Source of the DNA: an uncultured Prevotellaceae bacterium
GTDB taxonomy: Bacteria > Bacteroidota > Bacteroidia > Bacteroidales > Bacteroidaceae
Direction: 5' to 3'
Length of the DNA stretch: 64,000 nucleotides
Assembly (NCBI GenBank): GCA_900316475.1
Contig: ONDA01000004.1
Coordinates: forward strand, 34,353 to 98,352
The notes under the pieces are model-generated. The model was not told the origin of the DNA. It did not search any database and saw only the letters and a list, made by a program, of their open reading frames with translations. Both the position numbers and the translations under genes were made by a program. This document shows, piece by piece, positions 41,173 through 49,876 of the stretch. How positions within the stretch are numbered: the first letter of the stretch is position 1; every line of letters begins with the position of its first letter.

Positions 41173-42195
41173 ATGAAGCAACTACTTACCTTATTAATTC
41201 TACTGACAGCATCGCTGGCAGCATCGGCAGCCGGCAAGTATGACAACCCTGACACCATCGTCGTGGCACGCGACGGCACCGGACAGTTCCGCACCGTCAG
41301 CGAAGCCATTGAGGTGTGCCGCGCTTTCATGGACTACCATAAGGTCATCTATATAAAGAAAGGTACGTACAAGGAGAAGGTCATCATTCCCCAGTGGCTG
41401 CAGAACATCGAACTCTGTGGCGAAGACCGCGAGCAGACCATCATCACCTACGACGACCATGCCAACATCCCCATGGACGGCAGCTACTGGCCGAAAGAGC
41501 TGAAACAGCAACTCCTCGACATGGGCGAACGGGCTAAACTGGGCACCTTCCGCTCATTTACCGTCAGAGTCGATGCCAACGACATCACCTTCAAGAACCT
41601 CACCATCGAGAACAATGCCGCCCGTCTGGGGCAGGCCGTGGCGCTCCATACACAGGGCGACCGCCTGCGGTTCGTCAACTGCCGCTTCTTAGGCCATCAG
41701 GACACCGTCTATACGGGTATGCCCCGCACACGCCTGTTGTTCGACAATTGTTATATTGAGGGCACCACCGACTTCATCTTCGGTCCCTCGACAGCGTGGT
41801 TCGAAGGCTGCACCATCCACTGCAAAATCAATTCCTATATCACGGCGGCCTCAACGCCACAGGACGTTGCCTACGGCTACGTCTTCAACAACTGCACCGT
41901 CACGGCAGCCCCGGAGGCTACGAAAGTGTATCTCGGACGGCCTTGGCGCGACTACGGCTACACGCTGTTCATGAACTGCCAGTTGCCCAAGTCCATCCGT
42001 CCCGAGGGCTGGCACCACTGGCAGAAGGAGCGCGAGCAGACCGCCCGCTACATGGAGTACAACAACCGTGGCGAGGGTGCCGCCACCGGCCAGCGCGTCG
42101 CCTGGAGCCGACAGCTTACCAAAAAGGAAGCACAGCAGATTACACGCGAACGTGTCTTCAGCCTGACAGACAACTGGACACCCACCAAGCAATAA
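41173..42195 (+). CDS. Secreted pectinesterase (carbohydrate esterase family 8)
   Basis: 340 aa with signal MKQLLTLLILLTASLAASA. CE8 beta-helix enzyme that removes methyl esters from homogalacturonan. Catalytic residues lie in GHQDTVYTG and GTTDFIFGPSTAWFEGC; the conserved YLGRPWRDYGYTLFMNC is near residue 257. It starts 7 bp after rel, an unusual place for a pectin enzyme, and is followed by queF. With the GH43-like gene at 42830-43911 it points to plant pectin or arabinan use. Confidence 0.93.
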   Translation: MKQLLTLLILLTASLAASAAGKYDNPDTIVVARDGTGQFRTVSEAIEVCRAFMDYHKVIYIKKGTYKEKVIIPQWLQNIELCGEDREQTIITYDDHANIPMDGSYWPKELKQQLLDMGERAKLGTFRSFTVRVDANDITFKNLTIENNAARLGQAVALHTQGDRLRFVNCRFLGHQDTVYTGMPRTRLLFDNCYIEGTTDFIFGPSTAWFEGCTIHCKINSYITAASTPQDVAYGYVFNNCTVTAAPEATKVYLGRPWRDYGYTLFMNCQLPKSIRPEGWHHWQKEREQTARYMEYNNRGEGAATGQRVAWSRQLTKKEAQQITRERVFSLTDNWTPTKQ

Positions 42196-42207
42196 ACCCC
42201 TTTGATT

Positions 42208-42669
42208 ATGAATCGTCAACAAGAAAACCTGAAGGCCCTGGGCCGCGAAACGGAATACCTGAACCACTATGCCCCCGAAGTGCTTGAAACCTTCGAGAAC
42301 AAGCACCAGGGCAACGACTACTGGGTACAGTTCAACTGCCCTGAGTTCACCTCACTCTGCCCTATCACGGGGCAGCCAGACTTTGCTGAAATCAAGATTA
42401 TGTACATACCCTCCGAGCGGATGGTAGAGTCGAAGAGCCTGAAACTCTATCTCTTCTCGTTCCGCAATAATGGTGACTTCCATGAGGACTGCGTCAACAT
42501 CATCATGAAAGACCTGGTGAAGCTGATGAAACCAAAGTACATCGAGGTCATCGGACTCTTTACCCCACGCGGCGGCATCAGCATCTACCCTTACGCCAAC
42601 TACGGACAGCCTGGAACGAAGTATGAACAGATGGCCGAGCAACGTATGCTCAGCCACCAGGTGCTGTAG
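42208..42669 (+). CDS. queF: NADPH-dependent 7-cyano-7-deazaguanine reductase
   Basis: 153 aa from the ATG at 42208. Single-domain QueF (T-fold) that reduces preQ0 to preQ1 for queuosine synthesis. The active-site Cys is in [18 protein letters not shown] (~52), the Asp is in the same block, the [22 protein letters not shown] segment (~76-97) is the family signature with the substrate Glu/His, and [16 protein letters not shown] is near the end. No other queuosine genes are in the window. Confidence 0.95.
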   Translation: MNRQQENLKALGRETEYLNHYAPEVLETFENKHQGNDYWVQFNCPEFTSLCPITGQPDFAEIKIMYIPSERMVESKSLKLYLFSFRNNGDFHEDCVNIIMKDLVKLMKPKYIEVIGLFTPRGGISIYPYANYGQPGTKYEQMAEQRMLSHQVL

Positions 42670-42718
42670 GGCGTTCGACGGCGGCTCCACGCCCCCACTG
42701 GCTGGCACATAGTGGCCG

Positions 42719-42829
42719 TCAGCATTTCAGCCGGTGACGATAGGAACGAACGGTTACTGCACTGACATTGAGCACCTGCTGGACGTCCTTGTCGCTCAAT
42801 CCCATGTCAACCATAATCAGATAGGTCAT
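42719..42829 (-). CDS. Tiny helix-turn-helix peptide translationally coupled to the GH43-like gene
   Basis: 37 codons (MTYLIMVDMGLSDKDVQQ...) whose ATG overlaps the stop codon of the GH43-like gene as ATGA. Residues 10-35 (LSDKDVQQVLNVSAVTVRSY) match the recognition-helix region of LuxR/sigma-4-type HTH domains. It is too short for a full regulator; it may be the 3' remnant of one or a short regulatory peptide. It extends to within 50 bp of the convergent queF end. Confidence 0.4.
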   Translation of the reverse strand: MTYLIMVDMGLSDKDVQQVLNVSAVTVRSYRHRLKC

Positions 42830-43911
42830 TTTGACAACCCGTCGCTCCACTTCTGCAGCTTTTTGTACTCACGTTTCGTCAGGCGGAGGAAGGAGCCATG
42901 CTGCGGACCACGGACACCCTCGATGTTACGCGGTTCGCGGAATCCGCGCATATACTTGTCGGCCAGACAGAGGCGGTAGTTACGCGGACGCGACGAGTAT
43001 TCGATATAGCCGATGACCCACTCGTCGCTGCCGGCCAGCTGGAAGGCCGACACGCCCTCGCACTTCTTCTTGCCCTCGAAGTTGACGTAGTCGTCTTCGA
43101 CAGGCTCGCTCCACGGTCCCGTCAGCTCCTTGGCCGTAGCGGTGAAGAGTCCCGGCTTGCCGCCCTCTTTCTTGATCATCAGGTGCCACTGCTGGTCGGC
43201 CTCCACCCAGTTGATGTCGGTATCGATAGTGGCATAGCCCCAGTCAATGAGCAGCTTCGGCTGTGTCAGCCTTGTGAACGACTCGTCGGCATAGCTATAG
43301 TAGATGCGGTCGTACTTCTCTTCAGCGCGGTTCCACATCGAGTAGTAGACGAAGTATCCGCCCTGTGTGCCGTCAGGCCAGCGATAGTCGGCATCCCACA
43401 TGATCTGAGGAGCCCACACACGGTTGACGGTCGACCAGTCGCGGTAGACGCTGCGCGCCGTGTCAGGGTCGCAGAAGATGCTGAGACCACGGCGGAAGTC
43501 GAAACTCACTGACTGCCAGTTAATCAGGTCGTCGGAGCGTAACAGTGAGATAGCATAGCTGTCCCACGTCTCAACCTTGTTCAGCCGTTTGCGGCTACGC
43601 TCCGAGGCATCCATATCGGTGAGCGCCATCAGATAGCCGCTACCGTCATGTTTACGACAGATATAAGCGTCGCGCGAACGGCCTTCGACGGGTGTCATCA
43701 CGGCGTCGCTGAAGATAGAGTCGCCGTTAGCCAGGTCGTGATAGTGGAACCCGTCACGACTCAAGGCGTAGGCCGTCCATGCCGGCCCGGCACCGTTCAT
43801 GTGACAATAGAGGTAACCGTAGTCACCCTTCACGAGATTTCCCTTCCGCTGTGCGGCTGCGGAGAGCAGCAGCCAACTGGCTGCGAGTATCAAAAGGCTA
43901 ATCTTCTTCAT
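42826..43911 (-). CDS. Secreted glycoside hydrolase, GH43-like five-bladed propeller
   Basis: 361 aa. Signal peptide MKKISLLILAASWLLLSAAAQ. Propeller-like repeats with DGFHYHDLANGDSIFSD, SDDLINWQSVSFDFR and the conserved WAPQIMWDADY (catalytic/pKa-modulator Asp region), then YYSMW and a GPWSEPVEDDYVNFEGKKKCEG stretch with a likely acid Glu. GH43-type enzymes act on arabinan, xylan or related side chains, which would complement the CE8 pectinesterase across queF. The exact subfamily cannot be told. It overlaps the S4-protein gene start region by 14 bp at its 5' end. Confidence 0.8.
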   Translation of the reverse strand: MKKISLLILAASWLLLSAAAQRKGNLVKGDYGYLYCHMNGAGPAWTAYALSRDGFHYHDLANGDSIFSDAVMTPVEGRSRDAYICRKHDGSGYLMALTDMDASERSRKRLNKVETWDSYAISLLRSDDLINWQSVSFDFRRGLSIFCDPDTARSVYRDWSTVNRVWAPQIMWDADYRWPDGTQGGYFVYYSMWNRAEEKYDRIYYSYADESFTRLTQPKLLIDWGYATIDTDINWVEADQQWHLMIKKEGGKPGLFTATAKELTGPWSEPVEDDYVNFEGKKKCEGVSAFQLAGSDEWVIGYIEYSSRPRNYRLCLADKYMRGFREPRNIEGVRGPQHGSFLRLTKREYKKLQKWSDGLSK

Positions 43912-44299
43912 CGAAAAAATCTTCTAAACTTAGGAATGCGTCCATCTGGCGGCGGTCCTTCTTCGTGGGACGCCCCGTGCCGCGCTGACGGTCTACGAAT
44001 CCGCTGATGCGCGTCATCTCCAGGAGTTCATACTGGTCGGGCGGTGTCACGTTCTCATAAATCTCGGGCAACAGCTTGGCGCCCACGCGCTGCTCAATGG
44101 TCTTGAGTATCTTAAAGGAATAGGTGACGGGCGACTTGCGCACGCTGACCTTGTCGCCGACCTTCACCATTCGCGACGGCTTCACCTGCACGTCATTCAC
44201 CATGACGCGCCCGTTCTTACAGGCATCGGCAGCAATGGTACGCGTCTTGAAGATGCGCGCTGACCAGAGCCATTTATCAATTCTTGCTTCTTCTAACAT
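43898..44299 (-). CDS. S4-domain RNA-binding protein (Hsp15 family)
   Basis: 133 aa. The N-terminal S4 fold ARIDKWLWSARIFKTRTIA and KNGRVMVNDVQVKPSRMVKVGDKV (residues 5-52) are as in Hsp15, which binds stalled 50S subunits carrying nascent chains. The C-terminal tail is acidic (LSLEDFFDEED). Its 3' end overlaps the next gene's start by 14 bp, so the two are probably co-transcribed. A large repeat array begins just upstream (44332), so its promoter must lie within or next to the repeats. Confidence 0.9.
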   Translation of the reverse strand: MLEEARIDKWLWSARIFKTRTIAADACKNGRVMVNDVQVKPSRMVKVGDKVSVRKSPVTYSFKILKTIEQRVGAKLLPEIYENVTPPDQYELLEMTRISGFVDRQRGTGRPTKKDRRQMDAFLSLEDFFDEED

Positions 44300-44331
44300 T
44301 GCTACTTGCGTTTTGACAGGAGAACTATTTT

Positions 44332-44757
44332 AGACAAGAGTACATTTTGGACAGGAGTACAAGAGAACATTTTTTGACAAGAGTACAGGAGAACAACTTT
44401 GGACAAGAGTACAGGAGAACAACTTTGGACAGGAGTACAGGAGAACATCTTTGGACAGGAGTACAGGAGTACAGATTTTTGACAAGAGTACAGGAGAACA
44501 GATTTTTGACAGGAGTACAGGAGAACAGATTTTTGACAGGAGTACAGGAGAACAGATTTTGACAAGAGTACAAGAGAACAGATTTTGACAGGAGTACAGG
44601 AGAACATTTTTGACAGGAGTACAGGAGAACAGATTTTGGACAGGAGTACAAGAGAACAGATTTTGACAGGAGTACAAGAGAACAGATTTTGACAGGAGTA
44701 CAGGAGAACAGATTTTGGACAGGAGTACAGGAGTACAGATTTTTGACAGTTGAACCT
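44332..44757. repeat. Minisatellite, left half (about 16 units of 25-27 bp)
   Basis: Units of the type GACAGGAGTACAGGAGAACA plus a short T-rich spacer. Unit variants differ by A/G in AAGAG/AGGAG and by spacer length. No open gene; long frames through it are repeat artefacts. Confidence 0.95.
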
Positions 44758-45146
44758 TTTGTTCTCTTGTACTCTTGTCTGTGTTTGTACTCATGTACTC
44801 ATGTCTAAATTGTATTCCTGTACTCTTGTCTGTATTTGTACTCCTGTACTCATGTCTGTATCTGTACTCATGTACTCTTGTCTGTATCTGTACTCATGTA
44901 CTCATGTCTAAATTGTACTCCTGTACTCATGTCTGTATCTGTACTCATGTACTCATGTCTGTATTTGTACTCATGTACTCATGTCTAAATTGTACTCATG
45001 TACTCATGTCTAAATTGTACTCCTGTACTCTTGTCTGTATTTGTACTCATGTACTCATGTCTAAATTGTACTCCTGTACTCATGTCTAAATTGTACTCCT
45101 GTACTCATGTCTGTATCTGTACTCATGTCTGTGTTTGTACTCCTGT
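44758..45146. repeat. Minisatellite, right half in inverted orientation (about 15 units of ~25 bp)
   Basis: Units of the type TGTACTCATGTACTCATGTC plus AAAT/TGTAT. These are essentially the reverse complement of the left-half units, so the two halves form an ~800-bp imperfect inverted repeat with its axis near 44757. The array runs into the last codons of pth. Confidence 0.95.
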
Positions 45147-45716
45147 CTTTTTCCCGAGCTTATTGTATTGATTCATCGTGACATCGATACCGGCCAGCAC
45201 GAAACTCTTGATGATGTCCACAGCCACGTCGATGGAAGGCTGCAGCGTTTTCAGGTCGTCGTCGCTGTAGCGTCCCAGCACCCAGTCTATTTGTCCGCCC
45301 TGCGGGTAGTCGTTGCCGATGCCCATACGCAGCCGGGGGTAGTTCTGACCGATGAGCTGCTGGATATGTCCCAGTCCGTTGTGTCCGCCATTGGAGCCGT
45401 TGGCCTTCAGGCGGAACTGTCCCAAAGGCAGCGCCACGTCGTCGCTGACGACGAGCAGCCTCTGCTGGTCTATCTTCTCCTGGTTGAGCCAGTAGCGCAC
45501 GGCATTGCCGCTGAGGTTCATAAACGTGGTGGGTTTCAGCAGGAACACCTTACGTCCTTTCAGCGACGTCTCAGCCACGAAGCCGTAGCGGCGGTCGCTG
45601 AAAACAGTATTGGACGCCTTAGCAAAAGCGTCCAATACCATAAATCCTGTATTGTGGCGGGTCGAGGCATACTCATCGCCAGGATTCCCCAAGCCAACAA
45701 TTAAGTACTTGTCCAT
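45123..45716 (-). CDS. pth: Peptidyl-tRNA hydrolase
   Basis: 197 aa. It frees peptides from peptidyl-tRNA that drops off ribosomes. Family motifs: [23 protein letters not shown] (with catalytic His), [41 protein letters not shown] and RLRMGIGND. The last eight residues (KTGVQTQT) and stop codon come from the minisatellite, so the repeat has grown into the 3' end. It lies 11 bp downstream of rplY, a common pairing. Confidence 0.95.
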   Translation of the reverse strand: MDKYLIVGLGNPGDEYASTRHNTGFMVLDAFAKASNTVFSDRRYGFVAETSLKGRKVFLLKPTTFMNLSGNAVRYWLNQEKIDQQRLLVVSDDVALPLGQFRLKANGSNGGHNGLGHIQQLIGQNYPRLRMGIGNDYPQGGQIDWVLGRYSDDDLKTLQPSIDVAVDIIKSFVLAGIDVTMNQYNKLGKKTGVQTQT

Positions 45717-45727
45717 TATGCTTGCTA

Positions 45728-46321
45728 TTACTCAGCGGCAGCAGCAGCGGCACGCGAAGCACGAGTAGCCTTTACTGAGCAGACAACGACCTCCGGCGAG
45801 GTAGCAATCTTCAAGCCCTCGAACTGCAGGCTGCCCACCTTGATGGCCTTGCCCAACTCCAGGTTTGTAACGTCGATGTCGAGCTTCTCGGGGATGTTGC
45901 CATAAGGAGCCGTCACGTCAATCTTGCGGATAGAGAGGTTCAGACGGCCACCGTCGCGCACACCCTTGGCGTGACCTGTCAGGTTGACGGGCAGACCGAC
46001 AGTGATGTCCTTCGTCTCGTTCACCTCGTAGAAGTCGGCATGCAGCAGGGCATCCGTCGTGGGGTGGAACTGCAGCTCCTTGATGATAGCCTTGTGGTCT
46101 GTGCCGTCGATGTTGATGTTCAGCACGTAGACATGCGGCGTGTAGATAGCCTTACGCAGGTCAGAGAAGTTCACCTGGAAAGCCAAAGCCTCGGGCAGTC
46201 CGTTGGCATCCTTCTTTTCACCATAGAGATTGCAGGGAACGATACCCTCCTTACGCAGAAGCTTTGAGGCCTTCTTGCCTGTTGCGGCGCGCTTTGTGCC
46301 GCTTACGTTAAATTCTTTCAT
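45728..46321 (-). CDS. rplY: 50S ribosomal protein L25 (CTC form)
   Basis: 197 aa: an N-terminal L25 5S-rRNA-binding domain (about 1-95: [27 protein letters not shown]) plus the C-terminal TL5/CTC beta domain and an Ala-rich tail. The long form is typical of Bacteroidetes. First gene of rplY-pth, with a -7 box at 46402-46409. Confidence 0.95.
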   Translation of the reverse strand: MKEFNVSGTKRAATGKKASKLLRKEGIVPCNLYGEKKDANGLPEALAFQVNFSDLRKAIYTPHVYVLNINIDGTDHKAIIKELQFHPTTDALLHADFYEVNETKDITVGLPVNLTGHAKGVRDGGRLNLSIRKIDVTAPYGNIPEKLDIDVTNLELGKAIKVGSLQFEGLKIATSPEVVVCSVKATRASRAAAAAAE

Positions 46322-46401
46322 AACAAAAAATGTGTTACTCTAAATTAATACTTTGATTGTTAATTCACCATCACACGGTGTGCTTTTTGAAAAAGCGGGT
46401 G

Positions 46402-46409
46402 CAAAGGTA
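46402..46409 (-). promoter_or_regulatory. -7 box of rplY-pth
   Basis: Minus strand TACCTTTG, about 80 bp before the rplY start. A GCTTTTTGAAAAAGC palindrome lies just inside the leader (46382-46396). Confidence 0.65.
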
Positions 46410-46493
46410 CAAATAAAAATTGGGAAATTAAAGAATTAAAAGAGGAAAAATCAAAAAAAGTATGTTTTTCTTGCATAATCGACGGAAAATGAG

Positions 46494-46501
46494 TATTTTT
46501 G
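46494..46501 (+). promoter_or_regulatory. -7 box of the nusB operon
   Basis: TATTTTTG, 23 bp before the ATG at 46525; it excludes the in-frame upstream start at 46462. Confidence 0.6.
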
Positions 46502-46524
46502 CAGTCGAAATAAACCATAAAGAG

Positions 46525-47481
46525 ATGATAAATCGCGAAATCATACGTATTAAGATAGTCCAATTAACCTATGCGTACTATCAGAACGGCAACAAAAACA
46601 TAGACACAGCAGAGAAGGAGCTCATCTTCAGCCTTTCCAAGGCATACGACCTGTACAACTATCTGTTAGCGCTGATAGTAGCAGTGTCGAAGGAAGCCCA
46701 GCGCCGTCTGGAGATTCTGGAGACGAAAGCGCTGCGCGAGGGCACTGTCAGGCCCTCGACACGGTTTGCCTACAACCGTTTCTCGTTGCAGTTGGCAGAG
46801 AACAAGCAGCTCTGCGACTTCATCAGTTCGCAGAAGTGGACGTGGGCCGACGAGCCGGAGTTCATCGGCAAGCTGTTCGAGCAGATAGAGCAGAGCCAGC
46901 TTTACAAAGACTATATGGCTGCACGTACCGACGACTACGCTGCCGACCGCGAGCTGTGGCGCCGCATCTATCGCACCTTCATCCAGGAGAACAGCGACCT
47001 GGAAGCCTTGCTGGAGGAGCAGAGCCTCTACTGGAACGACGACAAGGAGGTGGTCGACACCTTCGTGCTGAAGACCATCAAGCGCTTCGAAGAGCAGAAC
47101 GGTGCCAAGCAGGAGCTGCTGCCCGAGTACGACAACGAGGAAGACCGCGACTACGCCCGCAAGCTGTTCCGCGCCGCCATTCTTAACGCCGACGAATACC
47201 AGCATTACATGAGTGAGACCTCATACAACTGGGACTTCTCGCGCCTGGCCTATATGGATGTCGTCATCATGCAGATAGCCATTGCCGAGCTGATGACCTT
47301 CCCCTCTATCCCCGTCAGCGTCACCATCAATGAGTTCGTCGACATTGCCAAGCTCTACTCCACCCCGAAGAGCGGCAGCTATATTAACGGTATGCTCGAC
47401 ACCATCGCACGACACCTCATCGACACCGGACGCCTGATGAAGCGTATAGACGAGAGAAAAGCCGAAAAGAAAGGATATTGA
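46525..47481 (+). CDS. nusB: Transcription antitermination factor NusB, Bacteroidetes long form
   Basis: 318 aa from the ATG at 46525 (MINREIIRIKIVQLTYAYYQ). The C-terminal ~140 residues carry the NusB fold (KLFRAAILNADEYQHYMSE...NWDFSRLAYMDVVIMQIAIAELM, INEFVDIAKLYSTPKSGSYINGMLD). The ~170-residue N-terminal helical extension is usual for this phylum. NusB with NusE binds boxA RNA in rRNA antitermination. First gene of nusB-yajC-ybbR-coaE-DUF5606. Confidence 0.93.
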   Translation: MINREIIRIKIVQLTYAYYQNGNKNIDTAEKELIFSLSKAYDLYNYLLALIVAVSKEAQRRLEILETKALREGTVRPSTRFAYNRFSLQLAENKQLCDFISSQKWTWADEPEFIGKLFEQIEQSQLYKDYMAARTDDYAADRELWRRIYRTFIQENSDLEALLEEQSLYWNDDKEVVDTFVLKTIKRFEEQNGAKQELLPEYDNEEDRDYARKLFRAAILNADEYQHYMSETSYNWDFSRLAYMDVVIMQIAIAELMTFPSIPVSVTINEFVDIAKLYSTPKSGSYINGMLDTIARHLIDTGRLMKRIDERKAEKKGY

Positions 47482-47483
47482 AA

Positions 47484-47513
47484 TTGACAATTGATAATTA
47501 ATAATTGATAATT
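47484..47513 (+). repeat. TTGATAATTA word repeat before yajC
   Basis: Iterated ATTGAYAATTGATAATTA words fill the nusB-yajC spacer, like 1275-1314. Confidence 0.6.
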
Positions 47514-47831
47514 ATGACAAACATCGTATTAGCAGCACAGGCTGCTCAAGGAGGCGGCATGTCAATGATCCTGATGATGGTGGCCATCTTCGCCATCATG
47601 TGGTTCTTCATGATCCGTCCACAGCAGAAGAAGCAGAAGGAGATACAGAAGTTCCAGAACTCGCTCGAAGAAGGCACCCCCGTGGTCACTGGCGGCGGCA
47701 TCTACGGCACCGTCAAGAGCATCGACCTGGCCAAGAACACCGTCGATGTGAAGATTGCCCGCGACGTCGTCATCACCGTCGACAAGGGTTCTGTCTTCAA
47801 GGACATGACCGCTATGCCCCTACAGAAGTAG
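47514..47831 (+). CDS. yajC: Preprotein translocase subunit YajC
   Basis: 105 aa from the ATG at 47514. One transmembrane helix (SMILMMVAIFAIMWFFMIRPQQKKQKE), in which the RPQQKK after the helix is the family hallmark, then a small cytoplasmic domain with VVTGGGIYGTVKSID. Accessory to SecDF-YajC in the inner membrane. 13 bp before the ybbR-like gene. Confidence 0.96.
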   Translation: MTNIVLAAQAAQGGGMSMILMMVAIFAIMWFFMIRPQQKKQKEIQKFQNSLEEGTPVVTGGGIYGTVKSIDLAKNTVDVKIARDVVITVDKGSVFKDMTAMPLQK

Positions 47832-47844
47832 CCGTCATCAGCCC

Positions 47845-48831
47845 ATGATTTCTGTACGCAGAATCGCCGTCATCATCAGGAACTTCCTATTCAGTCGGAC
47901 GAATAGGGAGTTCTTGATTTTTCTCTTTTTCCTAATACTCTCGGGCATCTTCTGGCTATTGATGACCCTCAACGAGATTTATGAGAAAGAGGTGACCGTT
48001 CCTGTGCACATCACCAACGTCCCTGCCGACATCATGCTCAACAGCGACGATACCGACACCATCAGGGTGACCATCCGCGACCGCGGCATTATGCTGCTGA
48101 CTTACCTCTACGGTGAGAGCCTGGCCCATATTGAAGCCAACTTCAAAAACTACGACCAGGGCAACGGTACCGGCATCATCTCTGGCATCGAACTTAACAA
48201 GATCATCAAGCAGAACATCGCAGCGTCGAGCAAGATTATCAGCATCAAGCCAGAACGGCTGAAAATCTACTACAACACCGGAACCTGCAAGAAGGTGCCT
48301 ATCCGCTGGAAGGGGCGTGTCATTCCCGAACACCTCTATTTCCTCAGCGATGTCAGCTACTCGCCTGACAGCGTTACCGTCTACGCCTCCGAGGAGCGGC
48401 TCGACAGCATCCACATGGTCTATACCGAGCCACTCACCTACGTCGACTTCCGCGACACGCTCGCCGTCGACTGCCGACTGCGCCGTATGGAGGGTGTCAA
48501 GATAGTACCCAACCAGGTACGCGTCACGTTCTTCACCGACGTGCTTACCGAAGAGCGCATGGACGGCATTCCCATCAAGTGCGTCAACCTGCCCAAAGGC
48601 AAGCAACTACGTACCTTCCCTGCCAAAGTGGCCGTCAGCTTCGTTACCGGCGTCAACGTCTACCGCACGCTGTCACCCGACGATTTTGTCGTCATCGCCG
48701 ACTACAACGAGATTGCCAGCAGCCGCTCCGACAAGTGTAACCTCTACCTCCAGCAAGTGCCGTCAGGCGTCACCCGCGCCTCGCTCGTCAACAAGCAGGT
48801 AGACTATCTGATAGAGGAGGACGCCGAATGA
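47845..48831 (+). CDS. YbbR-domain membrane-anchored protein
   Basis: 328 aa. One N-terminal transmembrane segment (FLIFLFFLILSGIFWLLMTL), then YbbR-like beta repeats (VPVHITNVPADIM..., VPIRWKGRVIPEHLYFLSDVSYSPDSVTVYAS). In Firmicutes YbbR (CdaR) regulates the diadenylate cyclase CdaA; no cyclase gene is adjacent here, so the function is open. The stop overlaps the coaE start (ATGA). Confidence 0.85.
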   Translation: MISVRRIAVIIRNFLFSRTNREFLIFLFFLILSGIFWLLMTLNEIYEKEVTVPVHITNVPADIMLNSDDTDTIRVTIRDRGIMLLTYLYGESLAHIEANFKNYDQGNGTGIISGIELNKIIKQNIAASSKIISIKPERLKIYYNTGTCKKVPIRWKGRVIPEHLYFLSDVSYSPDSVTVYASEERLDSIHMVYTEPLTYVDFRDTLAVDCRLRRMEGVKIVPNQVRVTFFTDVLTEERMDGIPIKCVNLPKGKQLRTFPAKVAVSFVTGVNVYRTLSPDDFVVIADYNEIASSRSDKCNLYLQQVPSGVTRASLVNKQVDYLIEEDAE

Positions 48832-49358
48832 AGATAGGCATAGCAGGGGGCATCGGCAGTGGCAAGAGTTACGTGGCACGGCGACTGGCTCTCCGGGGCA
48901 TCCAGGTCTACGACTGTGACAGCGCCGCCAAGCGGCTCATGCGCGGCGAGGCCATCCAGCAGCAACTGCAGGCACTCATCGGCAGCAAGCCCGACAAGCA
49001 AGCTCTGACGCAGTATCTCCTACAGAGCGACGACCATGCCCGTGCCATCAATGCCATCGTCCACCCTGCCGTCTTCGCCGACTTCGAGCAGAGCGGCCTC
49101 GAATGGCTCGAAAGCGGCATTATGTACGAGTCGGGCGCCAATCACTACGTCGACCGCGTCGTCGTCGTCACCGCCCCCGAGGAGGTGCGCCTGCTGCGCA
49201 TCATGCAGCGCGACGGCATCAGCCGTGAGCAGGCTCTTCAGTGGCTCTCGCACCAGTGGCCGCAGGAGCGGGTGCGCCAGCTCGCCGACTTCGAGATTGT
49301 CAACGACGGTCTCACCGATATTGACAAACAATTAAACATTATATTAGAACAATTATGA
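48828..49358 (+). CDS. coaE: Dephospho-CoA kinase
   Basis: 176 aa, slightly shorter than usual (about 195-205). Last step of CoA synthesis. The P-loop GIAGGIGSGKSYVARRL is at the N-terminus, then VYDCDSAAKRLM (substrate Asp). The middle is compact, with IVHPAVFADFE and VVVVTAPEEVRLLRIMQRDGISREQAL (lid). It overlaps both neighbours by 4 bp, implying coupled translation. Confidence 0.93.
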   Translation: MKIGIAGGIGSGKSYVARRLALRGIQVYDCDSAAKRLMRGEAIQQQLQALIGSKPDKQALTQYLLQSDDHARAINAIVHPAVFADFEQSGLEWLESGIMYESGANHYVDRVVVVTAPEEVRLLRIMQRDGISREQALQWLSHQWPQERVRQLADFEIVNDGLTDIDKQLNIILEQL

Positions 49359-49798
49359 AAGAAACCATTTTAGCTATTGCCGGCAAACCCGGCCTCTACA
49401 AATTAGTATCACGCGGTAAGAACAACCTCATCGTCGAGGCACTTGACGCCACGCACCGTCGTCAGCCGGCCTTCGGCACCGACCGCATCACGTCACTCGG
49501 CGATGTCGCCATGTACAGCGAGACCGACGATGTGCCCCTCATGACCATCCTCGAAAGCATGAAAAAGCTCGAAGACGGCAAGAAGGCCAGCATCGACGCG
49601 AAGAAAGCTACTGCCGACGAATTGCACGACTATTTCACCAAGGTGCTGCCTGAGTGGGACCGCGACCGCGTCAAGAACTCACACATCCAGAAACTTATTC
49701 AGTGGTACAACATCCTCATTGAGGCCGGCATTACCGACTTCGCTGACGCTGAGGAGGAAGAGGCGAAGGAAGAGGCAAAGGAAGAAGTCCAACAGTAA
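49355..49798 (+). CDS. DUF5606-family protein
   Basis: 147 aa. It starts MKETILAIAGKPGLYKLVSRGKNNLIVEALD, the conserved start of this Bacteroidetes-specific family, and ends in an acidic Glu/Ala-rich tail. Cytosolic and of unknown function. Co-transcribed with coaE (4-bp overlap) and closed by the terminator at 49825-49864. Confidence 0.88.
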   Translation: MKETILAIAGKPGLYKLVSRGKNNLIVEALDATHRRQPAFGTDRITSLGDVAMYSETDDVPLMTILESMKKLEDGKKASIDAKKATADELHDYFTKVLPEWDRDRVKNSHIQKLIQWYNILIEAGITDFADAEEEEAKEEAKEEVQQ

Positions 49799-49824
49799 TA
49801 TATTATTAAGGTGTAACAATACAC

Positions 49825-49864
49825 AAAAAGACGGGATATGCCGCTGAGCATATCCCGTCTTTTT
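49825..49864. terminator. Bidirectional terminator between DUF5606 and barrel-protein genes
   Basis: AAAAAGACGGGATATG ... CATATCCCGTCTTTTT, a 16-bp perfect stem with A/T runs on both sides. Confidence 0.95.
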
Positions 49865-49876
49865 GTGTGTTTTATG

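Noticed and set aside
44302-45089. Long frames with LLYSCQK- or LMSVFVLMYS-type repeats
   Set aside because: Produced by the minisatellite in several frames; no gene start signals.
44332-45146. Possible CRISPR array
   Set aside because: Repeats are contiguous with no unique spacers, the orientation reverses halfway, and no cas genes are near.
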